This document shows, in pieces, positions 9,204 to 17,746 of a stretch of DNA of 35,392 nucleotides. The notes under the pieces are model-generated. The model was given only the letters and a program-made list of their open reading frames with translations, made no database searches and was not told the origin of the DNA. Position numbers and translations under genes: made by a program. The stretch is taken from contig JAPOLY010000025.1 in NCBI GenBank assembly GCA_029976805.1, positions 1 through 35,392 of the forward strand, written 5' to 3'. Source of the stretch: a bacterium (GTDB lineage Bacteria > Planctomycetota > UBA8108 > UBA1146). Every line of letters begins with the position of its first letter. Position 1 is the first letter of the stretch.

Positions 9204-10343
9204 ATGAAATTCGAAACACGCGCCATCCATGCCGGGCAGCACCCGGACCCCAGCACCGGAGCGGTCATGACCCCGGTATACCTGACTTCCACTTATGTTC
9301 AGGAAGCTCCCGGAGTGCATCAGGGTTATGAATACTCCCGCACCGGTAACCCGACCCGCAGTGCCCTTGAGGGCAATCTGGCATCCCTCGAAGGGGGAAC
9401 CCATGGCCTTTGTTTCGCCAGTGGACTGGCTGCGACGGATGCGGTTCTGAAAATGATGGAGCCGCAGGATCATGTCGTTGCCGGCAACGATCTCTACGGT
9501 GGAACACACCGGATTTTCACTCAGGTGTATCAGCCGATGGGAATCGGTTTTGATTTCGTTAATACGGGAGATCCGGATCAGGTCCGCGATGCCATCACCG
9601 ACAAGACTCGTATGGTGTGGCTGGAAACTCCGACCAATCCTCTGTTGAGAATCACCGATATTGCTGCCGTTTCAGAAATCTGCCGGGAGAAAGGCGTGCT
9701 GCTGGTGGTCGACAATACCTTTGCCACTCCTTACCTGCAGCAGCCTTTGGCACTGGGAGCGGACATCGTCGTCCACTCTGTGACCAAGTATTTGGGAGGT
9801 CACTCGGATGTCGTCGGTGGAGCACTCATTACCTCGGATGACGCCCTGCACGAAAAACTGGCCTTCATCCAGAATGCGGTGGGGGGAGTTCCCGGTCCGC
9901 TTGATTGTTTCCTGACTCTGCGTGGAACGAAGACTCTGGCAGTGCGAATGGACCGTCATTGCGAAAACGCGGCAAAGATCGCTGCGTGGCTCGAAGCTGA
10001 TTCACGAATCGGCCAGGTCTTTTACCCGGGTCTTGAGAGTCATTCCGGGTTTGAAGTTGCCAGCCGCCAGATGCGTGCACCGGGAGGCATGATTTCCTTT
10101 GAGCTGGCGGGGGCTTCGGAAGATGAAGCGCGGAAGATGGTCTCTCGTACCAAAGTGTTCGCCCTCGCCGAGAGCTTGGGTGGGGTGGAGAGTCTCATCG
10201 AGCATCCGCCGTCCATGACCCATGGAGCGATTCCCGTCGAAACCCGTCGGGCTGAGGGACTCTCGGATGGTCTGATACGGATTTCGGTCGGTATCGAATC
10301 CGTGGAAGACCTCCTCCAGGATCTCGACGACGCGATCGGCTAA
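9204..10343 (+). CDS. Cystathionine gamma-lyase / gamma-synthase (Cys/Met PLP family)
   Basis: A 379-residue Cys/Met-metabolism PLP enzyme of normal length. Visible motifs are the N-terminal TRAIHAGQHPD, the YEYSRTGNPT segment that binds PLP phosphate from the neighbouring subunit, the FASGLAA loop, and the PLP lysine in HSVTKYLGGHSD (Lys195). The C-terminal SLGGVESLIEHP segment is the usual substrate carboxylate site. It starts two bases after the cystathionine beta-synthase stop, with AAGAAGG as ribosome-binding site inside that gene, so the two are one operon. With its partner making cystathionine, cleavage to cysteine, 2-oxobutyrate and ammonia is the likely job. Sequence alone does not separate gamma-lyase from gamma-synthase. 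Confidence 0.9.
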   Translation: MKFETRAIHAGQHPDPSTGAVMTPVYLTSTYVQEAPGVHQGYEYSRTGNPTRSALEGNLASLEGGTHGLCFASGLAATDAVLKMMEPQDHVVAGNDLYGGTHRIFTQVYQPMGIGFDFVNTGDPDQVRDAITDKTRMVWLETPTNPLLRITDIAAVSEICREKGVLLVVDNTFATPYLQQPLALGADIVVHSVTKYLGGHSDVVGGALITSDDALHEKLAFIQNAVGGVPGPLDCFLTLRGTKTLAVRMDRHCENAAKIAAWLEADSRIGQVFYPGLESHSGFEVASRQMRAPGGMISFELAGASEDEARKMVSRTKVFALAESLGGVESLIEHPPSMTHGAIPVETRRAEGLSDGLIRISVGIESVEDLLQDLDDAIG

Positions 10344-10397
10344 TCTGCCAGCACCAATCAAATGCTGCGGCGCTCAATATTGGGGTCGGTCTGGGTC

Positions 10398-10420
10398 GGT
10401 GTTCTTAAAAAGAGAACACC
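10398..10420 (+). terminator. Terminator-like hairpin after the transsulfuration operon
   Basis: GGTGTTCT (10398-10405) pairs perfectly with AGAACACC (10413-10420) around the loop TAAAAAG. It lies 55 bases after the cystathionine gamma-lyase stop. No U-tract follows, so it is either a weak or factor-assisted terminator or a 3'-end stabilising structure. Confidence 0.45.
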
Positions 10421-10735
10421 GGGAGCGGTAGAACGGCCATTTACCAGCCCCCGGGTCTCAAACTCTCACATCGCTGTTTGTTTCATCGTTCATTGGGCGA
10501 AGACCACCCGTTCAAGATGAAGATTGCAGGAGGACTACCTCCCGCTATGTTCATCAGCGATCTGAGCGACCCATTCGTGACAGTTTTTTTAAAAAAATTA
10601 TAAAAGCGACCTCAGACTCCAATATTCGTCGAAATGGACCTGATTGCTCGCTACAATCCTCGGCAGGATTTCACGGTTTACGGCCAAATCGTGTGGTCCG
10701 ACCCGCTGACTTAAACCACCAGAATCGGAGATCTT
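10421..10735. other. Intergenic region with an A/T-tract; no gene seen
   Basis: I find no convincing reading frame or RNA gene here. Two things stand out: a small GGAGG-acta-CCTCC hairpin in the first half, and a run of seven T then seven A (10584-10597) followed by TTATAAAA (10598-10605). The latter is an AT-rich, probably curved segment about 130 bases ahead of the sigma-factor gene and is the best place in this gap for its promoter. No confident -35/-10 pair can be named. Confidence 0.35.
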
Positions 10736-11335
10736 GTGGACTCTCAATCCAGCGACGCATCGATCCACGGCCGAGATGAGTTTTCTGCGATTCTGAACAG
10801 TGCCATCCATGGGGACTCCCATTCCCGCAGTGCCCTCTTCGAACAGATCCAGCCCAAGCTTGAACTGTATCTGAGCCAGCAATCCGGGCTGTCCCTGCGA
10901 CGCAAGATCCAGATTGAAGACATGTGTCAGGATGTCTTTCTCAGGGCGCTCAAGGTCCTGACGACCCTGCCTGAGGAAGCGACTCAGCAGGACTTTCTGA
11001 ACCTGGTTCTGAAGAATGCCCATTGGACCGTTCTCGATGCGGTCAAGAAGAATGAGCGGTTCAAGGGAGAGTCCAATATTCCCGGAGGCATCGTCTCGGT
11101 TCCGCTCGACCCGGATGCCCACGGTGGGGAAGCCCTGATTATCGAGCGGGAAGAATCGGAGTGGCTTCACGGTTTGATCGATCGCCTGGAAGAAAATTAT
11201 TCCAGCGTACTGTGGCTCAAGCTGGATGGGCTGGAGACGGCAGAGGTTTCCGAAAGACTGGGGATCTCACAGGAGCTGGTTCGGAAACGCTATCAGCGGG
11301 CGATTGACAAACTGAAGCAGTTCACCGACCGCTAG
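10736..11335 (+). CDS. RNA polymerase sigma factor, ECF-like (sigma-70 family)
   Basis: A 199-residue sigma-70-family protein. The N-terminal half has region 2 features (IEDMCQDVFLRALKVLTTLP, the polymerase-binding and -10-recognition helices). The C-terminal half has a region 4 helix-turn-helix (LDGLETAEVSERLGISQELVRKRY), which reads the -35 element. There is no region 1.1 or full region 3, so it is of the ECF type. The start is GTG at 10736 with GGAG at 10727-10730, five bases away. No anti-sigma gene is adjacent, as is common in planctomycetes and relatives, so the controlling signal is unknown. The gene converges on lptG with stops sharing CTAG (11332-11335). Confidence 0.85.
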   Translation: MDSQSSDASIHGRDEFSAILNSAIHGDSHSRSALFEQIQPKLELYLSQQSGLSLRRKIQIEDMCQDVFLRALKVLTTLPEEATQQDFLNLVLKNAHWTVLDAVKKNERFKGESNIPGGIVSVPLDPDAHGGEALIIEREESEWLHGLIDRLEENYSSVLWLKLDGLETAEVSERLGISQELVRKRYQRAIDKLKQFTDR

Positions 11336-12477
11336 TCTTCGATGCCATCGAAGAGAGTCAGACCCAGCGCCCCGAAGAAAAGCACCGGTAGCCAGGCGGA
11401 TAACATCGGGTTCAATCCACCGACATTTCCGAGGTGGGCACAGATCTCCGTGAAAATCAGGTAACCCGTTCCCAATGCCAGTGCCATCGACAGGCCCAGA
11501 ATGATGGACTGACTTTCTGACCGCATCACGAAGGGCAATCCGAGCAACAACAGAATGAAGTTGGCCAACGGGAATGCGAAGCGGCGGTGGAGTTTGACTT
11601 CGAGGTGAGTCAAGTGAGGGCGCCGGTTGTACTGATCCCTGAGTTCGGTGAAGGATAGATATTCTATCTCGTTATCACTGGATTCCAGGTCGACAGGTCT
11701 CATATCCGTCTCCAGTTTGAGTTCATCGAATTCGAGACTCAGTTTGACGGTGCCGTCCGGCTGGGGAAACGGCACCTTGAGCCCATTTTCAGAGAACTGC
11801 TCTTTTTTTCCTTCTCTCAGCAGCCAATAAGGCTGGCCGGCCGCAGGTGTTTCCCAAATCAGCTCTCGGGCTCTCGTCAATGTTTTCAAGCTTCCTGAGA
11901 CAGCATGACGACTGGAGACCTCTACCTTTTGCCCCCGTTTTTCGTGGGGAAGGTAACTGGTTACGCTGATGAGGTTGTTGAGACTGTCAGAGACCATCTG
12001 TGGCTGGATGCTGTTACGTGATCTTCCATAGGAGTCGGCAAGGCGGATTTCATCTTTCAGAGTAGGAACCACTGTCTCCTGGATCAGAATCATCATCGAT
12101 GACATCAGCAGTGCCATCAGAAAGAAGGAAGCGAGAATTCTTGGTAGTGGAATTCCTGCGGCTCGAAGTGGAACCAGTTCTCTGCCCTTGTTGATTTGTG
12201 TGGCAGTAAACATTGCAGCGAAAAGGGTCAGGATAGGTCCAAGGTATTGGGTGAAATAGATGGGAATCATCCCAGAGAAGTATCGGAAGATGACGATGGG
12301 CAAAGGCTGATCATGTCGAAGGAAGCGATCCAGTCTGGACACGCCATCGATGACACAAAAAAGGGAAAGAATGGCGAAGGAACAGATGAACCATGAGATC
12401 AGGAACTGACGAATCAGATACCGGTCAAATGTTTTCAGTGGCAACCACTTGAGGGGTGGGCTTGTCCAGATCTTCAT
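11332..12477 (-). CDS. lptG: LPS export permease, LptG-like (YjgP/YjgQ family)
   Basis: An inner-membrane protein of 381 residues. LptF and LptG form the transmembrane part of the LptB2FG transporter, which extracts lipopolysaccharide from the inner membrane. Three hydrophobic segments lie N-terminally (from FLISWFICSFAILSLFCVI onward), then a periplasmic beta-jellyroll region (about 150-270), then three more near the C-terminus (ANFILLLLGLPFVM onward). The upstream frame reaches 12552, but the ATG at 12477 overlaps the previous gene's stop as ATGA and starts the domain correctly. The family is clear; LptG versus LptF is assigned by order and by the DRYLIRQF start. Confidence 0.85.
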   Translation of the reverse strand: MKIWTSPPLKWLPLKTFDRYLIRQFLISWFICSFAILSLFCVIDGVSRLDRFLRHDQPLPIVIFRYFSGMIPIYFTQYLGPILTLFAAMFTATQINKGRELVPLRAAGIPLPRILASFFLMALLMSSMMILIQETVVPTLKDEIRLADSYGRSRNSIQPQMVSDSLNNLISVTSYLPHEKRGQKVEVSSRHAVSGSLKTLTRARELIWETPAAGQPYWLLREGKKEQFSENGLKVPFPQPDGTVKLSLEFDELKLETDMRPVDLESSDNEIEYLSFTELRDQYNRRPHLTHLEVKLHRRFAFPLANFILLLLGLPFVMRSESQSIILGLSMALALGTGYLIFTEICAHLGNVGGLNPMLSAWLPVLFFGALGLTLFDGIED

Positions 12478-13703
12478 CGCGCCCTCAATCGGAGAATCAT
12501 TCCGACGGCCATCGCCAGAAGAATGTAATTCCCGGAGAGAACCGTGATCCATGCGGGTGCCCCGGTGGCACGACTCAATTGAACTCCACCGTAAGTCAGC
12601 GGATAAAAGACCCCGAGAATCGCCAGCAGTGAAAAGAAGAACGGTACCAGTTTTTGGGGGGTCCGCAGCAAAAGAGCCAACGGTGCACCGATCATTGCAA
12701 ACGTGAGAACTGCCAGGGCCATTGCCCGGCGGCGCCAGATTTCAGTTTCCCCCCGACGGATCGCCCGAATCAGCCCTGCTTTTCGTGATTCTTCTTTTTT
12801 CTTTTCCTCAATTTTGGCAAGTGTTGCCAGTGAACGATCGATTTCGCCGATCTCGCCCTCGATTTCCACGAGTCGATCTACCAACTCTGCAGTGGGCAAA
12901 TCATTCAGACGGCGATCTCGCGAACTGATGGGGAAATCCACATTGAACTGATCGAACTCGATGCTCTCGTGGTCCCAATCGAGGAAGTCCCTCTGTCCAG
13001 TGGCTGAACTGTTGACAGGGAAAACGACACTCACATCCCGCAGTGTCAGTCGAATCAGTCCCGCCGAATCATCGACACTCAGCTTTGCACGCTTGGCATT
13101 GATTTTGGTGGGGGGAGTGTCGTCTTTACTGGACTTGCTCGGAACAGCAGCACCGCCTTTGACGCTGAGCTGCTTCTCAATGTAAACCACTTTGAGATCG
13201 GTTCCGTTGCGGATCTCTTCCCAATAGATCACACCGCCTTCTCCGTCGAGGGGGATCTGACCTTTTCTGCCATCACCGATGTTCTCCAGTTGCTTGACGA
13301 AGAAACGGCTGATGTCCTGCTTTCGATGTTGAAGCTCCGGTAACAGAGTTGATTGTGTGAACATCATCAACAGCAAGATTGGAATGATGAGAATGGTCAT
13401 GGGCAAAAACAGGCGTGAAGGACTGATTCCAGAAGCGACAGCAGCGGTGAACTCCCGGTCAGCAACAAACTTGCCGTAACTGAGGCTGCAACCTGCCATC
13501 ACCGACATCGGTGTTGTGAAGTACATGCTGTAGAGAAGACTGTCCCCCAGCCAGGGAATGACGATACCGAGGGAGTAACCGGAGCTGACCGCTTTCATCG
13601 CGAAGACGATGCCGACCAGAACGCACAGGATCAACTGGCAAAACAGTGTCGTAAGAGCGAGATCTTTCAGCAGATAGCGATCGAGAACTCCCAGTTTCTT
13701 CAT
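12474..13703 (-). CDS. lptF: LPS export permease, LptF-like (YjgP/YjgQ family)
   Basis: A 409-residue inner-membrane permease, the partner of the adjacent lptG product in LPS transport. It begins MKKLGVLDRYLLKDLALTT, typical of the family. N-terminal membrane segments are followed by the conserved GKFVADREFTAAVASGISP cytoplasmic loop, a periplasmic domain with a charged helical insert (about 280-320, rich in Glu and Lys), and C-terminal membrane segments. Its ATG at 13703 overlaps the stop of the MazG-like gene as ATGA, and its own stop overlaps the lptG start in the same way. This indicates translational coupling in an envelope operon. LptB, LptA and LptC are not in the window. Confidence 0.85.
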   Translation of the reverse strand: MKKLGVLDRYLLKDLALTTLFCQLILCVLVGIVFAMKAVSSGYSLGIVIPWLGDSLLYSMYFTTPMSVMAGCSLSYGKFVADREFTAAVASGISPSRLFLPMTILIIPILLLMMFTQSTLLPELQHRKQDISRFFVKQLENIGDGRKGQIPLDGEGGVIYWEEIRNGTDLKVVYIEKQLSVKGGAAVPSKSSKDDTPPTKINAKRAKLSVDDSAGLIRLTLRDVSVVFPVNSSATGQRDFLDWDHESIEFDQFNVDFPISSRDRRLNDLPTAELVDRLVEIEGEIGEIDRSLATLAKIEEKKKEESRKAGLIRAIRRGETEIWRRRAMALAVLTFAMIGAPLALLLRTPQKLVPFFFSLLAILGVFYPLTYGGVQLSRATGAPAWITVLSGNYILLAMAVGMILRLRAR

Positions 13704-14041
13704 GAGCCAGCATTGTTTTCTGCCCTGTGATTGCAGTTACAGGGTGTTGTCGAGCAGCGAGGGCAACCGCCGCCATACTTGTTTTGAACGCAGGTTGCCA
13801 GATCGACCCCCCGCAACGAAGCGATGCTTGCCAGCCATGCGAGCACATCGGCAAATTCAGCCTGCTCCTCCGGTGAATTGGGAGTGGAGGAATTAAGACA
13901 GCGAGCCAACTCACCGATCTCTTCCGAGAGCCACAGGAACGAACCTGCGACGCCGCGGTCGGAGTCCTTGTCGTAGTAAATCTGTTCGATGGTCTTCTGG
14001 AAACTCCTGAGACCCATATCGTCGACGTCGTCCGGAGTCAT
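13700..14041 (-). CDS. MazG-like nucleotide pyrophosphohydrolase with Cys-rich tail
   Basis: A 113-residue all-alpha NTP-PPase-type protein. The metal-binding motif is visible as SEEIGELARCL (the EExxE part) and EFADVLAWL (the ExxD part), about 25 residues apart. Such enzymes hydrolyse (d)NTPs or related nucleotides to the monophosphate and pyrophosphate. The C-terminus carries a Cys cluster, CPRCSTTPCNC, that could bind zinc; it is a recurring feature of one MazG-like subgroup. I chose the ATG at 14041 because GGAGGAGGA stands four bases before it and the family domain starts there; the frame also allows ATG 14098 overlapping the upstream stop. It sits between the acyltransferase fusion and lptF. 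Why a nucleotide house-cleaning enzyme is in a lipid operon is not evident. Confidence 0.8.
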   Translation of the reverse strand: MTPDDVDDMGLRSFQKTIEQIYYDKDSDRGVAGSFLWLSEEIGELARCLNSSTPNSPEEQAEFADVLAWLASIASLRGVDLATCVQNKYGGGCPRCSTTPCNCNHRAENNAGS

Positions 14042-14097
14042 CGGTCCTCCTCCTTCAGGCAACATGATGAAGTCTGCCCGGGGTGAGGACCACCCCA

Positions 14098-17000
14098 TCA
14101 ATCTCCGATTCCGAAGTGATCGAGAGCGAGATCGCGTACCGATTTCAGGTCCAGTTTCCCGGAGCCGAGGCGGGGAACCTCATCCACGGGGACAAAGGCC
14201 TCCTTGCGGGGTAACCACAGGTTGGGCAGGTCACCCCGATTTCTAAGACTTTCAAGAATCTGCGGAGGATCGATGGGGAGTTCACCATGAATGACGACCA
14301 GCTTCTCGCCCTTGGATTCATCGGGAACGGCAGTCACGGCGACCATCGCCTCGCCTCCCGACTCTTCTCCATCGGGGATCGCTTCGTCGATCACTTCCTG
14401 GATGGCTTCCTCAATCAAAACATGGGGGACCATTTCGCCACCCAGTTTGGAGAAACGGGAGAGACGGTCGGTGATGACGAGGAATCCGTCATTGTCCACC
14501 TTGGCGATATCTCCGGTTTTGTACCACTCTCCATCAAAGGCTTCCTTGGTCAGGTCATCTCGTCCCAGATACCCCTGCATGACACTGGGGCCCTTGATCA
14601 ACAGTAGGCCAGCATCGCCATGTGGCAGGTCCTCGCCGGTGTCGGGGTCGACGATGCGGGTGACCACTCCTGGAATCGGCAAGCCGATGGTGCCCAGCTT
14701 CCGGGTTTTCTGACGGAAACCGGGGATGTCGACATCCGGCAGATTCACAGAGACCACGGGGCTCAACTCCGTACAGCCGTAGCCTTCCAGAAGAGGAGAT
14801 CCAAACCGCTCTTCCCATGCTTCGGCAAGACTTGCCTTGAGCTTCTCTGCGCCGGCTCCGGCAATTCGCACCGACTGGAAGTCCTCCGGCTGGAACCTGC
14901 GCAGGTAAGTGCGATAGAAGGTTGGGGTAGACAGGAAGATGGTGCCTTTGTGATCTCGTGTCAGATCAGCGATGACATCTGTTTCCATCGGATTGGAGTG
15001 ATAGATGGCACCGATCGCATTTCCGAGGGGGAACCACAGTGTGATGGTGTATCCGAAGACGTGGAAGAAAGGCAATGAGCCGACGACCCGGTCCTTGTGA
15101 TCAACGTCGAAGATCTGCGAAACACTGCGGACGTTGGAGAGGATGTTGTGATGGGACAGTCGCACACCTTTGGGGGTGCCGGTCGACCCGGAAGAGAACA
15201 TGATTGAGACATCCTGATCGGGATCTTGCGGAACTCCGGGAAGGGCCCGCAGGAAGGGGGAAGGCAGCAGCGCTGTCAGCAGTGCCATCACCTTGTCCAT
15301 CCCCGAAACTTCCCTGGTCAAAAGGCTGGGTAAGTCGATGACCTCGACGTCCGGTGCAAACTCCGAGATGTCCATGTCGATTTTGCTGGTGAACAATTTG
15401 GCTGAGATGATGGTTTTCAACTCCAGCTGGTCACAGGCGGACTTCAAGGAAGCCGTTCCCGCAGTGAAGTTGAGGTTGCTGACAGTTTTACCCATCACCG
15501 TCAGGGCAATGTTGATGGCAGCACCACCTACGCCCGATGGCAGCAGGACACCAATATTCTGTTGGCCTTCCAGACGCTTCCTCAGTTTCCTTCGCAACAA
15601 AAGAACCAGAATGAGGAATTTACGGAAAGAGAGGCTTCGACCCTTCTCGATCACCGCCGTTCGGCCACTGGATTTTCTGGCGACCGTGAGAAAGCGGGTT
15701 GCGAGAGTGATGCCTTTTTGTTTTCGGGAATCAAGCGCATGGGCACTCAACTCCTCTACCCGGGAGCGGACTTCCCGTGAAGTCGAGGTGGATGGCATCG
15801 GTTCGCCAATGGTCACCGTGACCGGGTAAGGAAGACGAAGAGGACGTTTGAAGAAAAACTTTTTGCCACGGAAGGAGAAGATGCTGCCCCAGACCCGATC
15901 GAGGTACATCGGCACGATCGGAACGTCCGCCTTGCGGGCGATCTTTTCCAGGCCTTTGGAGAAGGGCAACAGATTGCCGGTTCGTGAGATTCCACCTTCT
16001 GCGAAGATACAAACGATATGTCCTTTTTTCGCCCGCTCAGCCGCATCTTCCAGGGACTTGATGATGGCACGGGGGCCATCGTCGCTGGAAACGGGGATCG
16101 CCCGCATCAGGTGGCTGGCCCAACCGATCACTCCCATGTTTTTGAATTGGCGATGCATGAGGAAGTGAACGAACCGCGGTACTGATGCACCGACGAGGAA
16201 GGGATCTGCGTAGGAGAGATGATTGACCACGAGCAGTGCGCCACCACGACGAGGAATGTTTTCCATGCCGATGATGCGGATTCGGTAAAGGGTGTGAACG
16301 AGAATCCAAACCGGGAAGCGCACCGCAATATGGGGAACCGTGATGAAAACTCCCAGGGTTCCGGTCAGGGCCAGTGCGGCGATGGCCAGCAGAGAGCCCT
16401 CGGGACTGAGACTGAGCATGTTTTCATTGACAAAGAATTCCCAGACGAGAGCGGAGAGGAAAATGAAGGTAAAGGTCACAAACTCGTTTGCACCCTGAAT
16501 CTTGCCTTTTTCCGCACCCCTGGATCTTTCCTGAATGTACGCCTGCAGAGGAACGAGAAACATTCCACCGCCGATGCCCGCCAGTGTCAGGGTCATGCCG
16601 TAACCGAAGAGGGTTTCCTCGACGATCGTGGTCAGTCCGAAGCCCAGGGTCATCAAGGCTCCACCGACGGGAACGATACCGATTTCGACTTTGTCTCCAG
16701 AGAGGCGACTCGCCAACAGGCTACCGACACCGATACCTCCGGCGACGAAGAAGAAGAGACGAGATCCCGCATCCTTCAGCATCAGAACTTCCTTGCCGCA
16801 CACATTCAGTGCGGCCAGTGACAATGCTCCGATCAGGAAAAACCAGCCCGCCGAGATGACCGCTCCCAGCAGAGGCTTGTCCTTGGCGAGGTGACGCAAC
16901 TCGTGGATGGGGTTCCACTCCATCTTGCGCTCGGGGGCGACCGGTTTGTCTCCGGCGGTGATTTTGCGGGCCATCAGCCAGCCAATGATCGCAATCGAAA

Positions 17001-17562
17001 TGAAGATGACCCCGCTGTGCCAATTGGGATCACCCTGACTCAGGTCTCCCCCGGGATTGAGGTGGAGGAACATCGTTCCGGCGAAGGTGGTGCCGAGGAT
17101 GATCGCAATGTTGGTGGTCATGCTGATGATGGCATTGGCCCGGGTCAGATTCGATTCCTCGACCATTTCGGGAATGATGCCAAATTTGGAAGGTCCGAAG
17201 AAAGCACTCTGGGTCCCCATCAAAAAGAGAACCGCCATCATGGCCAGGATGGCAAGATCCGGGTCGATCTGGGCGAGGAAAAACGCCCCCATCCCGAGAA
17301 CCATCACCAGAATTTCCGTGACCTTGACGATGAAGATCACCCGTCGCTTGGGAAAGCGATCGGCGATGGATCCGCCCAGACAGGCAAAGAGGACGAAGGG
17401 GAAGGCAAAGACCCCCATCGCCATCGACTGGGGATCCAGGGGAAGGTGTTCGAGATTCATCTGCAGGGCGATCAGCAGGATGAACTGCTTGAAGATGTTG
17501 TCGTTGAACGCCCCGAGAAGCTGGGTTCCCGTTAACGCGAGGAAAGACCGATTCCGAAACAT
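14098..17562 (-). CDS. Three-domain fusion: MFS lysophospholipid transporter, PlsC acyltransferase, acyl-ACP/CoA ligase (LplT-Aas type)
   Basis: 1154 residues in one frame. Residues 1 to about 420 are a 12-helix MFS transporter resembling LplT (FNDNIFKQFILL at the start, GGSIADRFPKR in the first loop). Residues about 430-620 are a PlsC-type acyltransferase with NHLSYADP (the HxxxxD catalytic pair) and FAEGGISRTG. Residues about 640-1154 are an AMP-binding acyl ligase with MFSSGSTGTPKGV and GYGCTELSP. In E. coli LplT flips lysophospholipid inward and Aas re-acylates it, so the fusion would do import and repair in one chain. The ATG at 17562 follows GAGGTG. It heads the minus-strand operon with mazG-like, lptF and lptG, which fits membrane lipid upkeep. 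Confidence 0.88.
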   Translation of the reverse strand: MFRNRSFLALTGTQLLGAFNDNIFKQFILLIALQMNLEHLPLDPQSMAMGVFAFPFVLFACLGGSIADRFPKRRVIFIVKVTEILVMVLGMGAFFLAQIDPDLAILAMMAVLFLMGTQSAFFGPSKFGIIPEMVEESNLTRANAIISMTTNIAIILGTTFAGTMFLHLNPGGDLSQGDPNWHSGVIFISIAIIGWLMARKITAGDKPVAPERKMEWNPIHELRHLAKDKPLLGAVISAGWFFLIGALSLAALNVCGKEVLMLKDAGSRLFFFVAGGIGVGSLLASRLSGDKVEIGIVPVGGALMTLGFGLTTIVEETLFGYGMTLTLAGIGGGMFLVPLQAYIQERSRGAEKGKIQGANEFVTFTFIFLSALVWEFFVNENMLSLSPEGSLLAIAALALTGTLGVFITVPHIAVRFPVWILVHTLYRIRIIGMENIPRRGGALLVVNHLSYADPFLVGASVPRFVHFLMHRQFKNMGVIGWASHLMRAIPVSSDDGPRAIIKSLEDAAERAKKGHIVCIFAEGGISRTGNLLPFSKGLEKIARKADVPIVPMYLDRVWGSIFSFRGKKFFFKRPLRLPYPVTVTIGEPMPSTSTSREVRSRVEELSAHALDSRKQKGITLATRFLTVARKSSGRTAVIEKGRSLSFRKFLILVLLLRRKLRKRLEGQQNIGVLLPSGVGGAAINIALTVMGKTVSNLNFTAGTASLKSACDQLELKTIISAKLFTSKIDMDISEFAPDVEVIDLPSLLTREVSGMDKVMALLTALLPSPFLRALPGVPQDPDQDVSIMFSSGSTGTPKGVRLSHHNILSNVRSVSQIFDVDHKDRVVGSLPFFHVFGYTITLWFPLGNAIGAIYHSNPMETDVIADLTRDHKGTIFLSTPTFYRTYLRRFQPEDFQSVRIAGAGAEKLKASLAEAWEERFGSPLLEGYGCTELSPVVSVNLPDVDIPGFRQKTRKLGTIGLPIPGVVTRIVDPDTGEDLPHGDAGLLLIKGPSVMQGYLGRDDLTKEAFDGEWYKTGDIAKVDNDGFLVITDRLSRFSKLGGEMVPHVLIEEAIQEVIDEAIPDGEESGGEAMVAVTAVPDESKGEKLVVIHGELPIDPPQILESLRNRGDLPNLWLPRKEAFVPVDEVPRLGSGKLDLKSVRDLALDHFGIGD

Positions 17563-17588
17563 CTTTCACCTCTATCTCTCAGCATTTA

Positions 17589-17602
17589 GAGCCTTCTGGC
17601 TC
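17589..17602 (+). promoter_or_regulatory. Inverted repeat, candidate upstream activator site
   Basis: GAGCC-TTCT-GGCTC is a perfect 5-bp inverted repeat. It lies 61 bases upstream of the -24 element of the sigma-54 promoter at 17663. Enhancer-binding proteins that open sigma-54 promoters use dyad sites in this range, so it is a candidate, but it is short and could equally belong to the leader of the divergent MFS fusion gene. Confidence 0.3.
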
Positions 17603-17662
17603 ATGTTTTTGATCATAGCGAATTTCTGGCCACTTTCCGGTGATTCCATGCCTTCAGCCTTT

Positions 17663-17678
17663 TGGCACACCCCTTGCT
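17663..17678 (+). promoter_or_regulatory. Sigma-54 (RpoN) promoter ahead of the ECF sigma gene
   Basis: TGGCACACCCCTTGCT matches the -24/-12 consensus TGGCACG-N4-TTGCW at every key base: the GG at 17664-17665 and the GC at 17676-17677 are exactly 12 bases apart, as required. Transcription would start near 17689 and leave a leader of about 58 bases to the ATG at 17747. Sigma-54 promoters need an ATP-driven enhancer-binding protein; none is encoded in the window. Confidence 0.65.
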
Positions 17679-17746
17679 ACGACCTTGGTTAGCCCGCAAG
17701 TGACCAGTGCGTTTTTGGCCAATAGACAGAAGAGGGGGCCATAACC

